A stretch of DNA of 64,000 bases from Zygnema circumcarinatum (GCA_037447605.1 CM074815.1:21601-85600); one strand, 5' to 3'; shown: positions 50,747 through 63,971, counted from the first letter of the stretch. Program-made: numbers and translations. Notes: generated by a model from the sequence alone, not told the origin.

Positions 50747-52255
50747 ATGGTCTCGCCATCATTCGGCACGCACGGGTCGCACCTGCAGATGGTGAAGGAG
50801 GCCATCCTGGGCCATGAAGACAGCGCCTTTCTGGCATGGGCCACGCATCGTTGGGCTCCAGCGCAGTGGATTCTGCTCGCCGCTGCCTTGTCAGTGACTT
50901 ATGCTTTCAATTTGGGAACTGCGTTGCCTTCGTAGCTATTCAGCGTTCTGCCTAGGTCTGACAGGTGCTGCTGATATGCATTCGTCACCTGTTTGAGTTC
51001 CCTTTCGAGCGTTTGGATCATTCTTTGTCCCGAATCTGAAGGGCATTACCGAAATGGTTGAATGTTGGTGTTGGGGGGGAGTTTAGTTAAGGAGAAAAGA
51101 TGACTAGGAGCGTTTCGGCGATGGTTTTTTTTTTTTAATCAAGTTCAGTGAGCATTAGTTTCCCACAATGATGATTTCTCGATGCTTAATTTTTCAGAGT
51201 ACTCCTCGCACTGGAGCATACTGAATGGCGGTCACCTCTCCTCGTTGGTCTGCTCGTGCCTCTCATTTTTATCAATGCACCAGACATGGTGTTTGAGTTT
51301 TTCAGGTAAGTGCTGGTGACGGTAAAAGTTTCGAAGTAAAGAAAGAAAGAGGAACAAAGCAGAGGGAGGGGAAATGGTTTCTTCTTGCATCGCTGGTTTG
51401 GAGGGTTGAGCCAAGTCAGAGACGGTGCATTCACACTTTTCCCAATGTATTGTGCAATCAGTGTATTCCTTTTTTCTGACGACTGAGCGTGAAGTGTAAC
51501 TGTTCGTGGATTTCCCCTTTTTTTTTGTGATTGTACAGGAATGAGCCGGGCCATTGGATCGCTTTCGTTGTTGTGCTTGGAGTTCTCTACACGCCTCCTC
51601 TTTACATTCCTCGTAAGCTGCTTTTCCAGGATGGGCTCCACCGCAGTCCACAGTATGGCACATGCACACATAGCGTCCACATCCCCATACTATCTTATAC
51701 ACATGCAGAATTTCGCGGAGAGTGTTCGATGCCAGCAATGGTTTTGCACAATATTCCCTTTTCTAATTTTCTGGAAAACCTTAGATAGCACTACGATTCA
51801 GACGTTGTTCTTTGTATGATTTGTTTCATTTGACAAAGGTGGCACGTGGTTATTTTGTTATAGCAGATGAAAGACCCCTCGATGCATCCTCTTCGAGGAT
51901 GGGTAGTACAGACGCATCAATGGAACACTATCACGACTGAATATTTACACACTTTCTGTAAATGCTGACTTTTTTTGTAAATGCTGTTATTGCAGCTCCA
52001 ACGAACCTATGGGCTTCTATTCTTCTTTTGATTGTCGTTGCGCCTGCTTGGATCGTGGGCCTTCGCTATACGATCTGGGGAGTGATTCTGAGCCTTGTTA
52101 TTGCGGCCGTCTTGGCGGTTCAGCATGTTCTTGATGCAAATAACGACCCTGAAGGCCCACAGAGCACTTTCACTCACCAGAGGAGGCTCCCAACTACAAT
52201 TGCACTTATCTTGACGATAGTCATTCCGATATATTTCTTTTTTGGCGGCTTTTGA
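50747..52255 (+). CDS. COR413-family cold-regulated membrane protein
   Basis: COR413 proteins are multi-pass membrane proteins of the plasma membrane or plastid inner envelope, induced by cold, drought and ABA in plants. Exons are 50747-50889 (donor GTCAGT), 51198-51305, 51539-51612 and 51996-52255. All are in phase and give 194 aa with about five hydrophobic segments. Family-like blocks are LEHTEWRSPLLVGLLVPLIF, NAPDMVFEFFR, EPGHWIAFVVVLGVLY, LLLIVVAPAW, the loop QHVLDANNDP and STFTHQRRLPTTIALILT, matching my recollection of the COR413 pattern. The N-terminus (MVSPSFGTHGSHLQ) has no obvious transit peptide, which favours the plasma-membrane type, though this is tentative. The upstream G-box cluster fits stress or ABA control. 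Confidence 0.85.
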
Positions 52256-53454
52256 GGTGGTTTACCTTTTGTTGTCCGGGTTAAACACTCTAAGCTTGAG
52301 GTCTAGTGTCTGAAGAATGAGATCACAGACACGCATTTTTGGTGGATGACTTCTTAAAGAAGTAGGTCTTCCGAGGAAAACTTTCCTTTTTTTAGAGTTT
52401 CAGCACGAAACGTACATTTCTGCCTCTATCCTTGAGTTTCAGGTTTTGTTGCGAGAACTAGAAGACATGTATGTCCATGGGTTCACTAACACCTCACCCC
52501 TGTATCATCCTGCAAGGTTGCCGCCCTAAAAGCGTTTTTTGTTCCAGTTTAGCCTTGCGGCTTCTCAATCCTGATTGCATGAAATAATTCTTGCAAACAA
52601 ACTGGACGTCATGCATGCGTTTATGCATTGTAACTGTGAAGGCGGGAACGGACATGCAATGTTGGGCGTCACAAGGGATATCGTGTGTTTAATCGTCCTT
52701 AGTAAGGAAGGCTGGCTGCCTTTTGGCGCTCTATCACGACATGTGTTGGTGGTGAGAGATGTTTTTGAACTTCCTGCTCCCTGGCAGCCGCTCCCCTTGG
52801 GAGGCGTAACTCGCGACAGTGCTGCATGTGTCTTTGAGCACCGAGGTTTTATGTTTGCCAATGTCTAACACATTTGACAAAGTAAGCATTGTTTGCTATG
52901 CAGTCAACATCTAAGGATGCAATCCCGAGATTACCAAACCCGTGTTACCTGCCCTTCTACGCATGACGCCATACGCAGGCATGTCAAGGTCTACCTGCGG
53001 ATCAGAACGAGGGTCCTACAAAATAAAATGTCCGGAACAGTGAACCGTCTGATTGTATATGATGTGATTATATGCATTCATTCTCTTTAAAAAATGTGGC
53101 TAAAACAATTATACGCTCTAGCCGTGCTTATACGGCAGAACTACATCAGGCTCTATATTTAGCGGATGAGGACTTGTTACAGGTCCGTATTAGAATTGAA
53201 GCAGAAGCAGAGGACGCTCCACCAAGAACCCTTCCTAAAGCACTCCATGAAGGTTTAATTTACAAGCCACGCCTACCGTATTAATATGTAAGAATGAACT
53301 GCATCCATAAAGCCCCCCTGCCTTCAGTTGCACGGTGCAAAGCGCCACAAGACAGCGATCTCGCCAGATGCCGACGCGGTGGCACGTCTTTCAATTCCCC
53401 CCCCCCCCTCTCCCTCTCCTCCCTCTCTCTCCCGCGTGGGTAACGCCGCCTCGC
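52256..53454. other. convergent 3' flanks of COR413 and DRP5A genes
   Basis: About 1.2 kb. A 97-codon plus-strand ORF (52575-52868) has no recognised domain and lacks splice context. A run of 11 C at about 53398-53408 precedes the DRP5A stop. I see no supported gene. Confidence 0.5.
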
Positions 53455-56400
53455 CTAGAGAGTCCTGGCAAGTGCTCGAAATTCTTGCATGCATCGTTCA
53501 AGCGATTCGCTGCGCCGCTGCAGCTCCGCCTTGGTGCTGCGCAGGCCCTCCACCGCGCCCGGAGCCACAAACAGCTCCATGAAAGACGCATCCTCGCAGG
53601 CAAACAGCTCCACTGCAATAGATATTCCAAGCTCCTCGCGGCTGCACACCAGACAGAGAAGCAGCGCCGTCGCAGAAAAATCAGCAGTGGCAACAGAGTT
53701 GTAGTGTTCCATTTATGTCTGGAATTATGGAACTTCTGGGGTTGTCATCATCACGAATGAAGCGTGGGGATTCTCACCAAGGAGTGATGAAGCCGGCGCT
53801 GAGAGTGGAAGGCACGAGACGGTGGGCCACAACCTCTCGAATTCGAGAGAATTGTTCGATCATCATGGCACAAACATCGGAGTACTCCGATTTTCCCTGA
53901 AGAAACACTTTCGGTGCTTTTCCATTGATCCAGCGATGGCTTCCATTTCCAGCAGAGGAACCCGATGCTGCAGATGACCTCTTCTTCGGAGCGGCTCCAT
54001 CCCCCACAACGGGCCCTCCCATTCCTCCATTGGAAGCTATCTGTGTGTTGAACCTCTTCAAAAATCCAAGGTTGGCGTTTGCTGCGGCTCCGTTGGCTGC
54101 CATTGTCGCAAAAGCAGAAGGTCGGCCGCTTGCAGCAGCGTATTCCTTACGGCGAGCACCTGCTCCCTCACTCACACCCTGCAAATAAACCAGGAAAATC
54201 CCTGGTGAGAGAGGGAGAGGGGGGGNNNNNNNNNNAGAGAGGAGAGGGGAGAGGGACAGGGGAGGGCAGGTAAGGGGAGGGAACGGATAGGGGAAGGGGG
54301 GAAAAAGGGGGGCAAGGAAAGGAGGAAGTGACACAAAGGAACGAGCAGCAATGAAAGAGACGGCAAGGAAGAAAGAGTGATGGACAAAGACACTCTCGAA
54401 GGGGAAAGAGAAGGAAACAGGAGAGTTTGGATTGTATGTTGTGTAGCACTCTCTCCAAATAGAATGCGGCAAGGGATGATTCAAAGAGAATTCTCTACCT
54501 GGTCGGGGGACGGCGTTTCTGGAACCGTCAAATGGCTCTCTCGTTCTCGAAAATGCTCCTGACCTTCCTCAGAAGGGCTCCCTTTTCCAGCTTGCTTTCC
54601 GAGCCCCTGAACGTTCTCTCCCTCATCACTATACCCACTTCGTGCTTGATTATTCATCGTGGGAGAACCCGCGTCCACGGAAGAATGCTCCATTCGCATA
54701 CTGACAGCTGCTCCTCCTTGAGGTCCCACAGCTGCAACTCCGTTCTCCGGATGGTAGAGGGGCTGCTGCTCTCCGAAAGGAGTGTACTGTCAATTAAAAA
54801 AGAACGACAGAATCAGGGTCGAGCTTGGAAACAGAATGCTGCAGGGTTCAGGATTCAATATCAGCATGCTCTAGTGGGGGTGAGGGCAGCAATCGTGCAC
54901 ACAGATAGAGATACATGAGCAGGCACAGTTCGACTTCCACAATCATGTCAATACAGTAAAACCCCAAAATTCGAAACAGGCAAAAACTTCTTGATTCTGC
55001 CGCGTTACCTGCAGCGGAGGAATGGCCGGCTCCCACGTGTCGGTGGGGGAGAAGGCGCTGGTCGCTGCGAGCAGGTGGTGCCTCGCTCGGTCCTTGCACT
55101 GCGAAGCGAGTTTCCTTACAAAGCGGTCGTGGGCCTTTCTCAGAGCCGTGTGGAAGGACACGTACGCGTTCAAAGTAGAGGCGGCGATTTTGCTCTGCGA
55201 TGCTCCGGGCTCGGCTGCAGGCACACACGGAAAGTCATCAGCACAGTCCCTCTTTCCTGACTTTTTTTCCTTTCGAACAGTCAAGTTTCCCGACCCTGCT
55301 TTTTGACTCCTCGTCTCACATTCCCCCTGGTCTTCTCCCTCCTCGTCCTCGTACCAAACCTCTGCTTCACCACTTCTTTCCCTCATTGTCTCTCTCTCCT
55401 ACGCCTCTCTTTCCCCGCAGTTTAGTGACGGCTAATATGCAACGACAAACCATACCTTTGTCACTTGGCCCAAAGGCCTTACTAGCCAGTGGTATTTAAC
55501 CTAGTTCATCCAGAACTTCACTCTTTACTAACCTCCGTCTCTACTCTTCCTCTCTCTCTCTCGCTTTCTCTCTCTTTCTTCTTCCTCTCTTTCTTCTCTC
55601 CCAATTAACCCTCCCTTCAACTACTCCTCCCACCACCCAACCACACCCAGCTCCAACCAGTTGCTGCTTCCCAAGGTATCTGCCATTGCACAAATACCTT
55701 CTGCCTCCATCTTGAGCCGCTGCAACGCGAGGTCGAAGAGTGAGACGAGCAGATGCGCGAGTCGGTCGCAGGCCGTGTCCAGGAGCGGCCCCAAACACTT
55801 CCTCGCCTCTGAACGCGCAATGTCGGCAGCGGCTGCAGGGGGACCCCCCTGCTTACCGGCGTGGGCAAGCAGGATGTTCGCCACCTGCTCTCAAAGGGCC
55901 ACCCGAGGAAGGGTGCTTAGGGGCCAAACTTCAAGCCCAAACAAACAAACGACCTTTTCCTATACCCACTTTAACTAGTGCTTTACATGCACGTTAGCAA
56001 TAGGAAGTTTCGATATCTATAGGAAGTATCCGCAAACCGCAAACCACCCAGGGAGTTCAACAAAGCCAGATTCAGAGCAGGTTATCAATCATACTAGGCA
56101 ATACCCAAATGGTTGAAAACAGTTTCTCAGAAGTTCCCCGACGACATCCTGTTGTGAAAGTGAAGGATCTTATGCATGAAAGCGAGAAATGCGGACTTCG
56201 TGCGAAAGTCAACAGCGCCACTCAGTGGCTAGTCAAAATTAAAATACCTTTTCTGAAGTGACTGATGGGCATTCCAGTGAGAAAGCTGCGCATCGGAATT
56301 CATCGAGCAGCCGTTCAAAGGCAGCTCCTCCATACAGTCTCAGATTCGAATGTGAAGGCTTGATATCTCCAAGTACTCCGGGCCACCTTCCCAGCCCACT

Positions 56401-59400
56401 CTCCTCCCTCTCTTCCTCTGTTGTACGACCCCACTCCCCAGGGTCTGGGTCTGCTCTTCCGTTAAGTAAAGTAACCTGCAGAAGAGATACGCCTTTATAG
56501 AATATGATTCATGCTTTGAGCTAGATAGACTCTGATGATTGTGCTGCATGGACAGGCTCTGGAGAAGACATAGAACGAAAATCCTTGTTTGTCACACAGC
56601 CGTGACGCAACGTCCACAGATCGGCAGAATCGTGGTGGGCAATGGGTATGGTATCAGGATTCCGAGTACATATACGCGTTTTAATATGCATGTCCAAGCA
56701 TATGCCTAAACACAAACGTATATGCGATGAACATTCATTCACAAGAGCATGCACACACACCAAGTACGTACACACATAGAAACACATAGAGCTGTACGCA
56801 TGTAGACATTTTTTAAAACATAAAAAATGCAAACACGTGTATGCCAGGTCCGTACATACATGCATACATACGTAGAAATGCAAACGACTCCATAAATGTA
56901 TCTAGAACATCACATCCGAACATGCTCGCATGCATGCATGTATGCATGCATGCATGTGGTGAGGCCGCATTCTGACTGACCACGTGGCTAGCCACGGCGG
57001 CGGCGTGCAGCATGGCGGCGCGGCGCAGGCCGGCGGTGTCCCCCGCGGTCTGCAGGCGGCGGTCCGCGAGGGCGAGCTCCTCCGCGACCTCCGCGCACCG
57101 CCGCTCCAACAGCGCCAAGGTGGCAGGGGCCGCCTCGCGGTACCTGCAGGGACCACACCGGGACCACACCTCGCAAACACCTCTCAATTGGGATGCTGGG
57201 GAGAGCACAGAGAGCACAGAGAGAGAGAAAGAGAGCAGAGAGGGAGAGGGAGAGGGAGAGAAAGAGCAGAGAGAAAGGGAGAGAGAGAGAGAGAGAGAGA
57301 GAGAGCAGAGAGAGAAAAAGAGAGAGCAGAGAGAAAGAGAGCGAGAGCAGAGAGAGAGAGAGAGCAGAGAGAGAAAAAGAGAGAGCAGAGAGAGAAAAAG
57401 AGAGAGCAGAGAGAGAGAGAGTAGAGAGAGAAAAGGAGAGAGCAGAGAGAGAGAGAGCAGAGAAAGAAAGAGAGCAGAGAGAGAGAGAGAGAGAGCAGAG
57501 AGCAGAGAGCAGAGAGAGAGAGAGTGGCATGCCCATGTACGAGGCACGTCGCGGCAGAGAAAGGAGCTGAGAGACTGAGAGTGGGTGAGAGACAGAAGAG
57601 GAATCCTCAGAAAGGCATAAGAAAGAGTCCCAATTCTGAATCCGCAATCACCGAAGCCGAGATCATACCTCCGCTGAAGCTCCAATTCCAGAAATTTCCG
57701 CAAATTTCCGAAACCAATTTGACTTCCAAATCGCTCTTCGTCGAATCCTCCCACGATTCCCTCACGCAACTGTTTGAGCACATCCGCGTCCACCGCCGCA
57801 ATTTGTCGCCGGAATTCGGCGTTGGACACAAGCGCTCTATCCTTTGGAAGTGCGACAAAGTACGGCCGTGTGTGCTCGCCAAGGACTCCGTTCGCACTCA
57901 GATATCGATCAACTTCCCAACGTTCAGCAAACTCCTGCGAACCCAAACAATGACATTCTACGAGTTGAAGTGGTTTTCAAATTCTCATTCTCGTTCTCAG
58001 AGCCTGGTTTATTTCCTAAATGTTTACTTTTTGGTCGCATACTGAGAGTAGAAAGCAAAGAAAGGCGGAACACAATAGGAGTTGCACCCAGAGCATTTCG
58101 TTTCTACCTTTAATCGATTGTCGAATTTGGATGCCACAATGATAGTCCTCCTTAATGTTGGATCGACTTCGCGAACAGCGTCGAGCCATAGTGAAGACAC
58201 CCACTCCACACTGCTCTGCTGAAGGAACAGAATGAGTCGGTGGGGTGGGGCTGCAAGGGCTTTCACCATATTCATGATCTCATCCGGCGTGCTCTCCGGC
58301 TCTCCTTTACGAGACTGAAAAACCCACAGAGAAGAGAGAGAGGAGAGAGAGAGTGAGAGAGAGAGTAGGGAAGACAAAGAGGCAGAGGGGAGACGGGAAG
58401 GTGACGAGAGAGGCATGAGAACATGAAAGAAGCAAATAATAGGGAGACATAGACAAAGAGCATTAGTTCAGGAACCTGACACTAGGTGAGGAAGAAGGTT
58501 AAACAATGAAGTGTTTGAAGTTTTTCGAGCAGATTTCTGCAAAGCAACTGACATCGAGAAAGAGCCTTGTACTGCGCGTACATTCAGAACAAATCCGGGG
58601 CAGTCGATGATGGTGAGATTAGGGCAATATGCGTATTCTGCACGCATGATGATCGGCTTTGAGCTCACGGCTGCTCCGCCCCCCAATTGTCGTAAGTGTG
58701 CTTCAGTGCGTTTCCTGACAGCTTCTGATACTGCCGAGGGAGGATCGATCGCAGGCCCATACTCATCCGAATCCTCTTCCTGTAATGCACACAGGAAGAG
58801 GCTTGTTTATGAAGAGAAAGGGGAAGGCGAGCAAATAGACAGCAGGGGAAGGGAGAGATGAGAGGGTGAAAGAAATTCAGGGAGTTGAGAAAGAGTTGGA
58901 CAGTGGGAGTCACATAAACTAGAGCAAAACTCAACAAAAGGTCAAGGGAGGCTTAAGCCAACTTACCGAATGAAAATAGTTGATTGCTAAGGGAACGAAT
59001 GCCGGCATAAGTGAAGAGCAGATTCAAAACAGAAAATTGAAGTTACGAAACTTCATTTCATGCTAAAGGGATCAAAACCATTTACCTGAAGACGACATCG
59101 GGGTTCGAGAGCAGAAGGATCGTGCACCATCTGCAGCATCAGGGGGCGGCGGGTCCCCATCTCCACCTCCTTCACATTGAATCTGAATCCTGCATAACGC
59201 AACGTGCAACATGCCTTCAAAATACGACTGCATTTCTGACATTCATGCAACAAATAGGTCAGAATCGCGAAATTAGACACAGAAACAGCTAAAAGAAAAA
59301 AGATTGGTGCTAAAGATTAAGCTTAAAACCTGTTTTCTCCATCTCCTACCCTCTCCCGCAGCTAGAATTGTCCAGATTCATCCTATGCAGTGTTTGACGA

Positions 59401-60267
59401 GGGGTACACTCCATCATCAATGGGGATTCATGGAGGCAGAAGGCACACTAGGTACGCTTAGTCCCCAACTTACCAAGGAGCGCCTCAAGAAGAGAGCTCT
59501 TTCCGTCAGACTGACCACCAACCGCAACAATTTCCGGAATCGGTAGCTTCTCTCCGAAAGCGACCGCACCCGCTTGCAAACGGCTGCACTTCAATTGCCG
59601 GTGTGAGAGGTGAGATAACAGCATTGCGTTTCAGAAACCAGATTGTCAAAAAAACTTCACCAGTCTTTTGCTCATTTGGCGCAGACTCATAGCAGAGGGG
59701 TGCGGGAAGGAGGGGGAGAGAGAGAAAGTGCCGCTGTTCCAGCTCCCCCATCACTCTTTCTCTTGCCCGTCTTGTTCGCTTCCCACTCACACTTCCTCAA
59801 AAAAATTATGGTAATTCCCCAAACTCATTCCTGCTCACTTCTCCGTCTCTCTCGCTCCGCCGACCGCTTTCTCTCACTCGTTATTCACCGTCTTGCTATC
59901 CTCCCGTTCGTCCCCCCCTCTGCCACTCTACCGTCTTTCGCTTTCTCATCGTTTCCACTTTTTCCCATCAGTTTCGTCTGCTTTTGCTCTCTCTCTCTCG
60001 CTCAGCCTCTCTCGCTTCCTCTCTGTGTCTCCCTCGTTAAACCTAGTTAATCAACGTTTCTCTCAAATGACTCGTCTCCGAGTGCGAGAAGAAGAAAAAT
60101 AGCCGATACGAGCTGATCATAATGAAACGCGTGAGTCTCCCTCACCTGTACGCCTCGTAGCGAGAATGCGACTCCGCATTCTCGAATATCGATTCTCCAT
60201 CGCCTGAACTGGGCTTCTTCGCAAGAGCAGCCGCCCTGTAGCGTGACTGCTCCGCATCCCCGGCCAT
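53455..60267 (-). CDS. dynamin-related GTPase, DRP5A-like
   Basis: DRP5A is a plant dynamin relative of ARC5/DRP5B, implicated in cytokinesis at the cell plate. Exons in transcript order are 60267-60146, 59583-59474, 59189-59086, 58779-58582, 58314-58108, 57934-57669, 57143-56981, 56475-56248, 55884-55698, 55214-55009, 54786-54499, 54178-53778 and 53641-53455. All are in phase and give about 888 aa. GTPase motifs are G1 GGQSDGKSS, G2 Thr in MGTRRPL, G3 DCPG and G4 SKFD. Other matching blocks are FGEKLPIPEIVAVGG, FLQQSSVEWVSSLWLDAVRE, YFVALPKDRALVSNAEFRRQ, REAAPATLALLERRC, LYGGAAFERLLDEFRCAAFS, VANILLAHAGK, LLDTACDRLAHL, SHLTVPETPSPDQ and the C-terminal FMELFVAPGAVEGLRS. No PH domain is visible. 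Introns carry a GA tract and an assembly gap. Confidence 0.93.
54226..54235. other. assembly gap (10 N)
   Basis: Ten Ns inside a GA/GGGAG purine tract in the intron before exon 54178-53778 of the DRP5A-like gene. The tract length is unresolved. Confidence 1.
57197..57525. repeat. GA-rich (GAGAGCAGA) repeat in DRP5A intron
   Basis: About 330 bp made of GAGA and AGAGCAGAGA units in the intron between exons 57934-57669 and 57143-56981. In the sense (minus) orientation it is a long CT tract leading towards the acceptor at 57144. ORFs through it are Glu/Arg/Ser or Leu/Ser strings. Confidence 0.9.
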
Positions 60268-61102
60268 GGCAGGAGGCGGCGCCATCCACAGGGACCCGGT
60301 ATCAGCGTGCGTGCCTGCCTGCCTGCCTGCAGCAGCAATGCAATGCAACGCAGTGCCGCCCTTGTCCTGCCTGCGCGCACGCTCACTCCCTCCCTCCCTC
60401 CCTCCCTCCCTCGCTCCCAGGACTCCCTCTCCCTCTCCCTCTCCCTCTCCCTCTCCCTCTCCCTCTCCCTCTCCCTCTCCCACGCTTTCCCACACTGAGG
60501 GCGGGACTGCGGGGGCACGGAAAGAGAAAGGGAGGGAGTCTTCGCGCGTGCGACTATACCCCATTTCCAATACCCGATTCCTTTTCAAACCTAAAACGCG
60601 GCATCCCGGCCGAGCGCCGAATCGCGTCCGTCCGTTCACCCCCGCCATCGGCGGCTGTCCGCGAGGCGGGGCCATCCGTTGGCGCAGGGCCGTACAGTGC
60701 GGTACAGTGAGAGGATGGACTAAAATGGTAGTTTCTTCCGGCTCACATTTTCGGCGTGTCACCGGAAAAACTCGGAAATCATGGTTCGTACGGCACGCTC
60801 CTTTTTTGCTTCTTAACTTTTTAAACATTTTTAGGCTGCCCGGCGGTCGGGGCGGCGGCGCGGCCTCCCGCCGTACGCGGGCGGCCTTGTACGGACGGCG
60901 CGTTTGCCGGGAGCCGACCGTTGGCCATCCGTCCGCGAGCGAGCGAGCCGTTGGCGGGCGGGGCATGAGCACGGGTGGTTCTGCATGTTGTTGTTGCCTT
61001 TGTCCTGCAGCGTACATTTGATGGCATCCCATCGCGGGATCAAATCTCCACTCGGAAAGAAAGGAATTACAGCACTGTGGTCGGACAGCATGGCTCCTTC
61101 AC
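60268..61102. promoter_or_regulatory. 5' flank of the DRP5A-like gene
   Basis: Contains CCTGC repeats (60315), CCCT repeats (60385-60412), a CTCCCT array (60423-60481) and TACAGTGCGGTACAGTG near 60692. A GC-rich block lies at about 60835-60960. Long opposing ORFs here are compositional. No exon was recognised. Confidence 0.45.
60423..60481 (+). repeat. (CTCCCT)n hexamer array
   Basis: About ten tandem CTCCCT units about 160 bp upstream of the DRP5A start codon (gene on the minus strand, so GGGAGA in sense). Confidence 0.9.
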
Positions 61103-61239
61103 TAGGGGGTGTCAGACTTAAAAATTGTTCGTAAGTTTGAGACCAGAACGAGTACTTCGGTGACATCGCAATCCTGATGCGGCGGAGTACTTATAAAACT
61201 TTTTTGTTCGTAAGATTTCGTTAAGTCTGACACCCCCTA
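61103..61239. mobile_element. TA-flanked MITE, copy 2 (Tc1/mariner-like)
   Basis: A 137-bp element starting TAGGGGGTGTCAGACTTAA and ending TTAAGTCTGACACCCCCTA, with perfect terminal repeats and TA at both ends. It shares CCAGAACGAGTAC and GCGGCGGAGTACTT with the copy at 18658-18817. No coding capacity. Confidence 0.88.
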
Positions 61240-62125
61240 CTTGAGAGGATTCTTTCGGCCAGTTCTATCACAAAGGTTGCTGCCAAATTTGCCGCCCAAT
61301 CTGTTGCATAGTATACATGCCGTATTACAAGTTTGTAACTTAACATCGTGTTGTTACTCCGTGAAAAGCTTCATTGATCTTGCACATGTAGGACGCGCGG
61401 CTTGAATGTACATGGTGTGAGCCTGCCAGATGTGGTGCAGGCACTCCTGGGAGTGTGCGGGGTGGAGGACGTTGCTGGACACACTTTGGTGGCTAACGTT
61501 AGACCTCCCCGTCCATTTGTGCGAGGCCTAAATACCTGCGTAAATACCTGCATTTGCAGGTATTTGTACCTGCAAATGCCTGCGTAGGAACGCATTGTTT
61601 GCTGTGCAAGCATCGGACAAACAAACAATGAGGCAGACTCGTAAATCGGCGAGTCATCTTATTGCCACGGACTTGATATGAGAGGCTCTGTTCAATCTAT
61701 ATCGGCTGATCCTCGGCTGCATTGCATCACTTCCACAGGCACACCCGGGTGTCGTACACATGCAACACATAAATAAATCTTCAGTTGCCATCGCAGAATA
61801 GAATCATCACATGAGATTGAAACAGACTCCATTCGTTCCTTTTGGGGTCGGCCACATCCCTCGGGTGGGTCCACACAGCTGGAGGCTCGAGCATCACGCC
61901 TGCATGAGAAGCAAAGCACGTTCGCGTGCAGCGGTGAGGAGGCAAGTCACAAGATTGAAGGTACCAACGGAACCAAACACAGAAACAGGCGCAAGACCGC
62001 AAGAAGATCAACCTTCACAAGACAAACCTATAACAGCCTCATGCGTTAATAGCAGATTGAAGCGAAACGAGAGCTGCCAGACCTCCCTCCCCCCCTCCCT
62101 CTCTTGCTTTCCTTCCCTCACTCTG

Positions 62126-62211
<86 letters not shown>

Positions 62212-63474
62212 GCGCGTGCGCACACACAGCTTACGTTGGCTGTGGCAGCTGCTGCTCGCGCCTCTCTCAACTTGCGAGCTCGCTCTTGCCATGACATCCC
62301 CTGCTGCATGACTACTACCTGCGCAACACAAAGTGTCAGAGACAACGAAATCAGTGCATGCAGATTCTGATGCATTTTGGCATGTGGAATCTGTCATTGA
62401 GATTCGAGCACACTCAAACGGTATGAACAGAAAACGAAATACCCCCTCATTGAAAGTATGAGATATTAAAATGGAGACATGCACATCCACCCACTCGTCA
62501 AACTGAGTCTTTAGAAGTAAAAAGATGCTCTTCAAAGTGCGTTGCAAATCGCCTTTTCCCGTTCAATAGAATCAACCTCTACTCAGCTCTACGGCCCACA
62601 GACTCCACACACGGAGGCTCCATGAAGATGCCCCCCTCCTCCTCAATACATAGCCAATTCTACTTACCGTTTCTGCAACTACAGGCGGACCACCTATCTC
62701 CTCCTTCAAGTACGTCGTATCCCCCGCCCTCTGCTTCGTCTCCTCTGCTTCGAGCACAACGGGCCGGTCCTCCTCCTCCTCCTCCTCCTCCTCTCCCACC
62801 ATCTCTCCCGCAGAGCGCTTCTCTCCTCCTCGTGACGGCCCGTCACGAGGCTCTCCATTTTCGCCATCCAAAATACTTTTGATGGCGTCACGACTACGAT
62901 CCTTTTCTGTCTTCATCGAATTTCCAGGCGGCCGATGAGGGGCAACGTTGGCACCAAAAATGGCTGATTCGTGTGCAGATGCAGTTCTAGCTTCCCTAGC
63001 GACCTGCATTCCACTCGCTATTGACAATTAGGGCCACTACTCTAAAATCCTGAAAAGCTTAGAATCCGAATTGCAGAAAGCAAATAGGGAGGAACAACAA
63101 AGTTCCTTTCTCGATCATATAGTCGAACAACCTTAAACATAGTGTCCTTCATCAAAACTTTCATCAACGTGCTCGTCTGCAGGGAGAGGACGGCTGTGGA
63201 AGGGGAGAACATGTACGCAAAATTCTTTGAAAAGACAATGTACCCAGAAAACCATTTCAAAATTCTGTGAAATGCCTGACTACTTGCCAAAATTTTCCAG
63301 AGAAAACGTCGTCGCTATGATCAACGTTTCCATTAATGCAATATATTCACAGACTCCATACCTTTGCTTGCTTCCGACAATTTCAGTCCACAAAAATGCC
63401 TTGACTCCATTGCAAGCAGCATCACTACCAAGGCTTTAAAGGTATTGGGAAGTTTCCGGGATTTCAAAACTAAC
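61240..63474. other. no firmly supported gene; CT microsatellite
   Basis: A plus-strand open segment at about 61392-61510, after TGTAG, reads RGLNVHGVSLPDVVQALLGV and could be an orphan exon, with no recognised family. A minus-strand frame at 62668-63003 starts after a GCAG acceptor (VAREARTASAHESAIFGANV), is Glu-rich and ends at a GT donor (GGTAAGT). It may be a downstream exon of the gene at the right edge, but phase could not be linked. The (CT)n tract at 62131-62209 separates these. Confidence 0.35.
62131..62209 (+). repeat. (CT)n microsatellite
   Basis: About 39 uninterrupted CT dinucleotides. Confidence 0.97.
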
Positions 63475-63971
63475 CTGCCCTCGAGAAGAGATGAACGTGC
63501 TTCCCGCATTTCGAAGAAAGTCAGTGTCTTCCTTCGCGCCTGTTCCATCTGCACGCAGGTGATTTCTGTGATATCAGAAGTGCTAAATTATTTTCGCGAC
63601 GACTACTAAATAAGGGCCCCTATCTCCACCTCCCGTAACAGATTTTAACAAACTGAGAAGCCCCCAAGAAAAAGTAAATCAACTATTAAGTGGACTAAGA
63701 AAAGAATGGGGGGCGATGGGGGATGGTGGAGGGCAGTTCATCAGGCATGCCACTGCTTGACAGTCGCTTGCTAAAAGATTCGCTTGAAGGAATTGCTCAT
63801 TCTGATTGCAAACTGGATTAAGGAATAAAACCATTTGCTAGCCTGAATCCTGCGTTGGACGAGCCTTACCTCCAAAATATTCTTGTTTTGCATCATCATC
63901 CAATGGAGCGTCCTTATCAAACTCAAAGCGCTCCCATTCGGTGCTCATTCCCAACGTTGAGTCTCGAACAA
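63475..63971 (-). CDS. partial gene of unknown function, two exons
   Basis: Two minus-strand exons fit in phase: 63971-63870 and 63548-63475. Together they read VRDSTLGMSTEWERFEFDKD, then APLDDDAKQEYFGDGTGAKE and DTDFLRNAGSTFISSRGQ. The text is acidic and of normal complexity, with clean AG and GT borders, so it looks like real coding sequence. The 5' part lies beyond the right edge of the window. Downstream, an exon near 63360-63400 (AFLWTEIVGSKQ) and the Glu-rich frame near 62668-63003 are candidates, but phases could not be settled. I do not recognise the family. Confidence 0.5.

Noticed and set aside
56988-57647. Leu/Ser-rich 219-codon minus ORF and Glu/Arg-rich plus ORFs
   Set aside because: They are translations of the GA/CT intron tract within the DRP5A-like gene.
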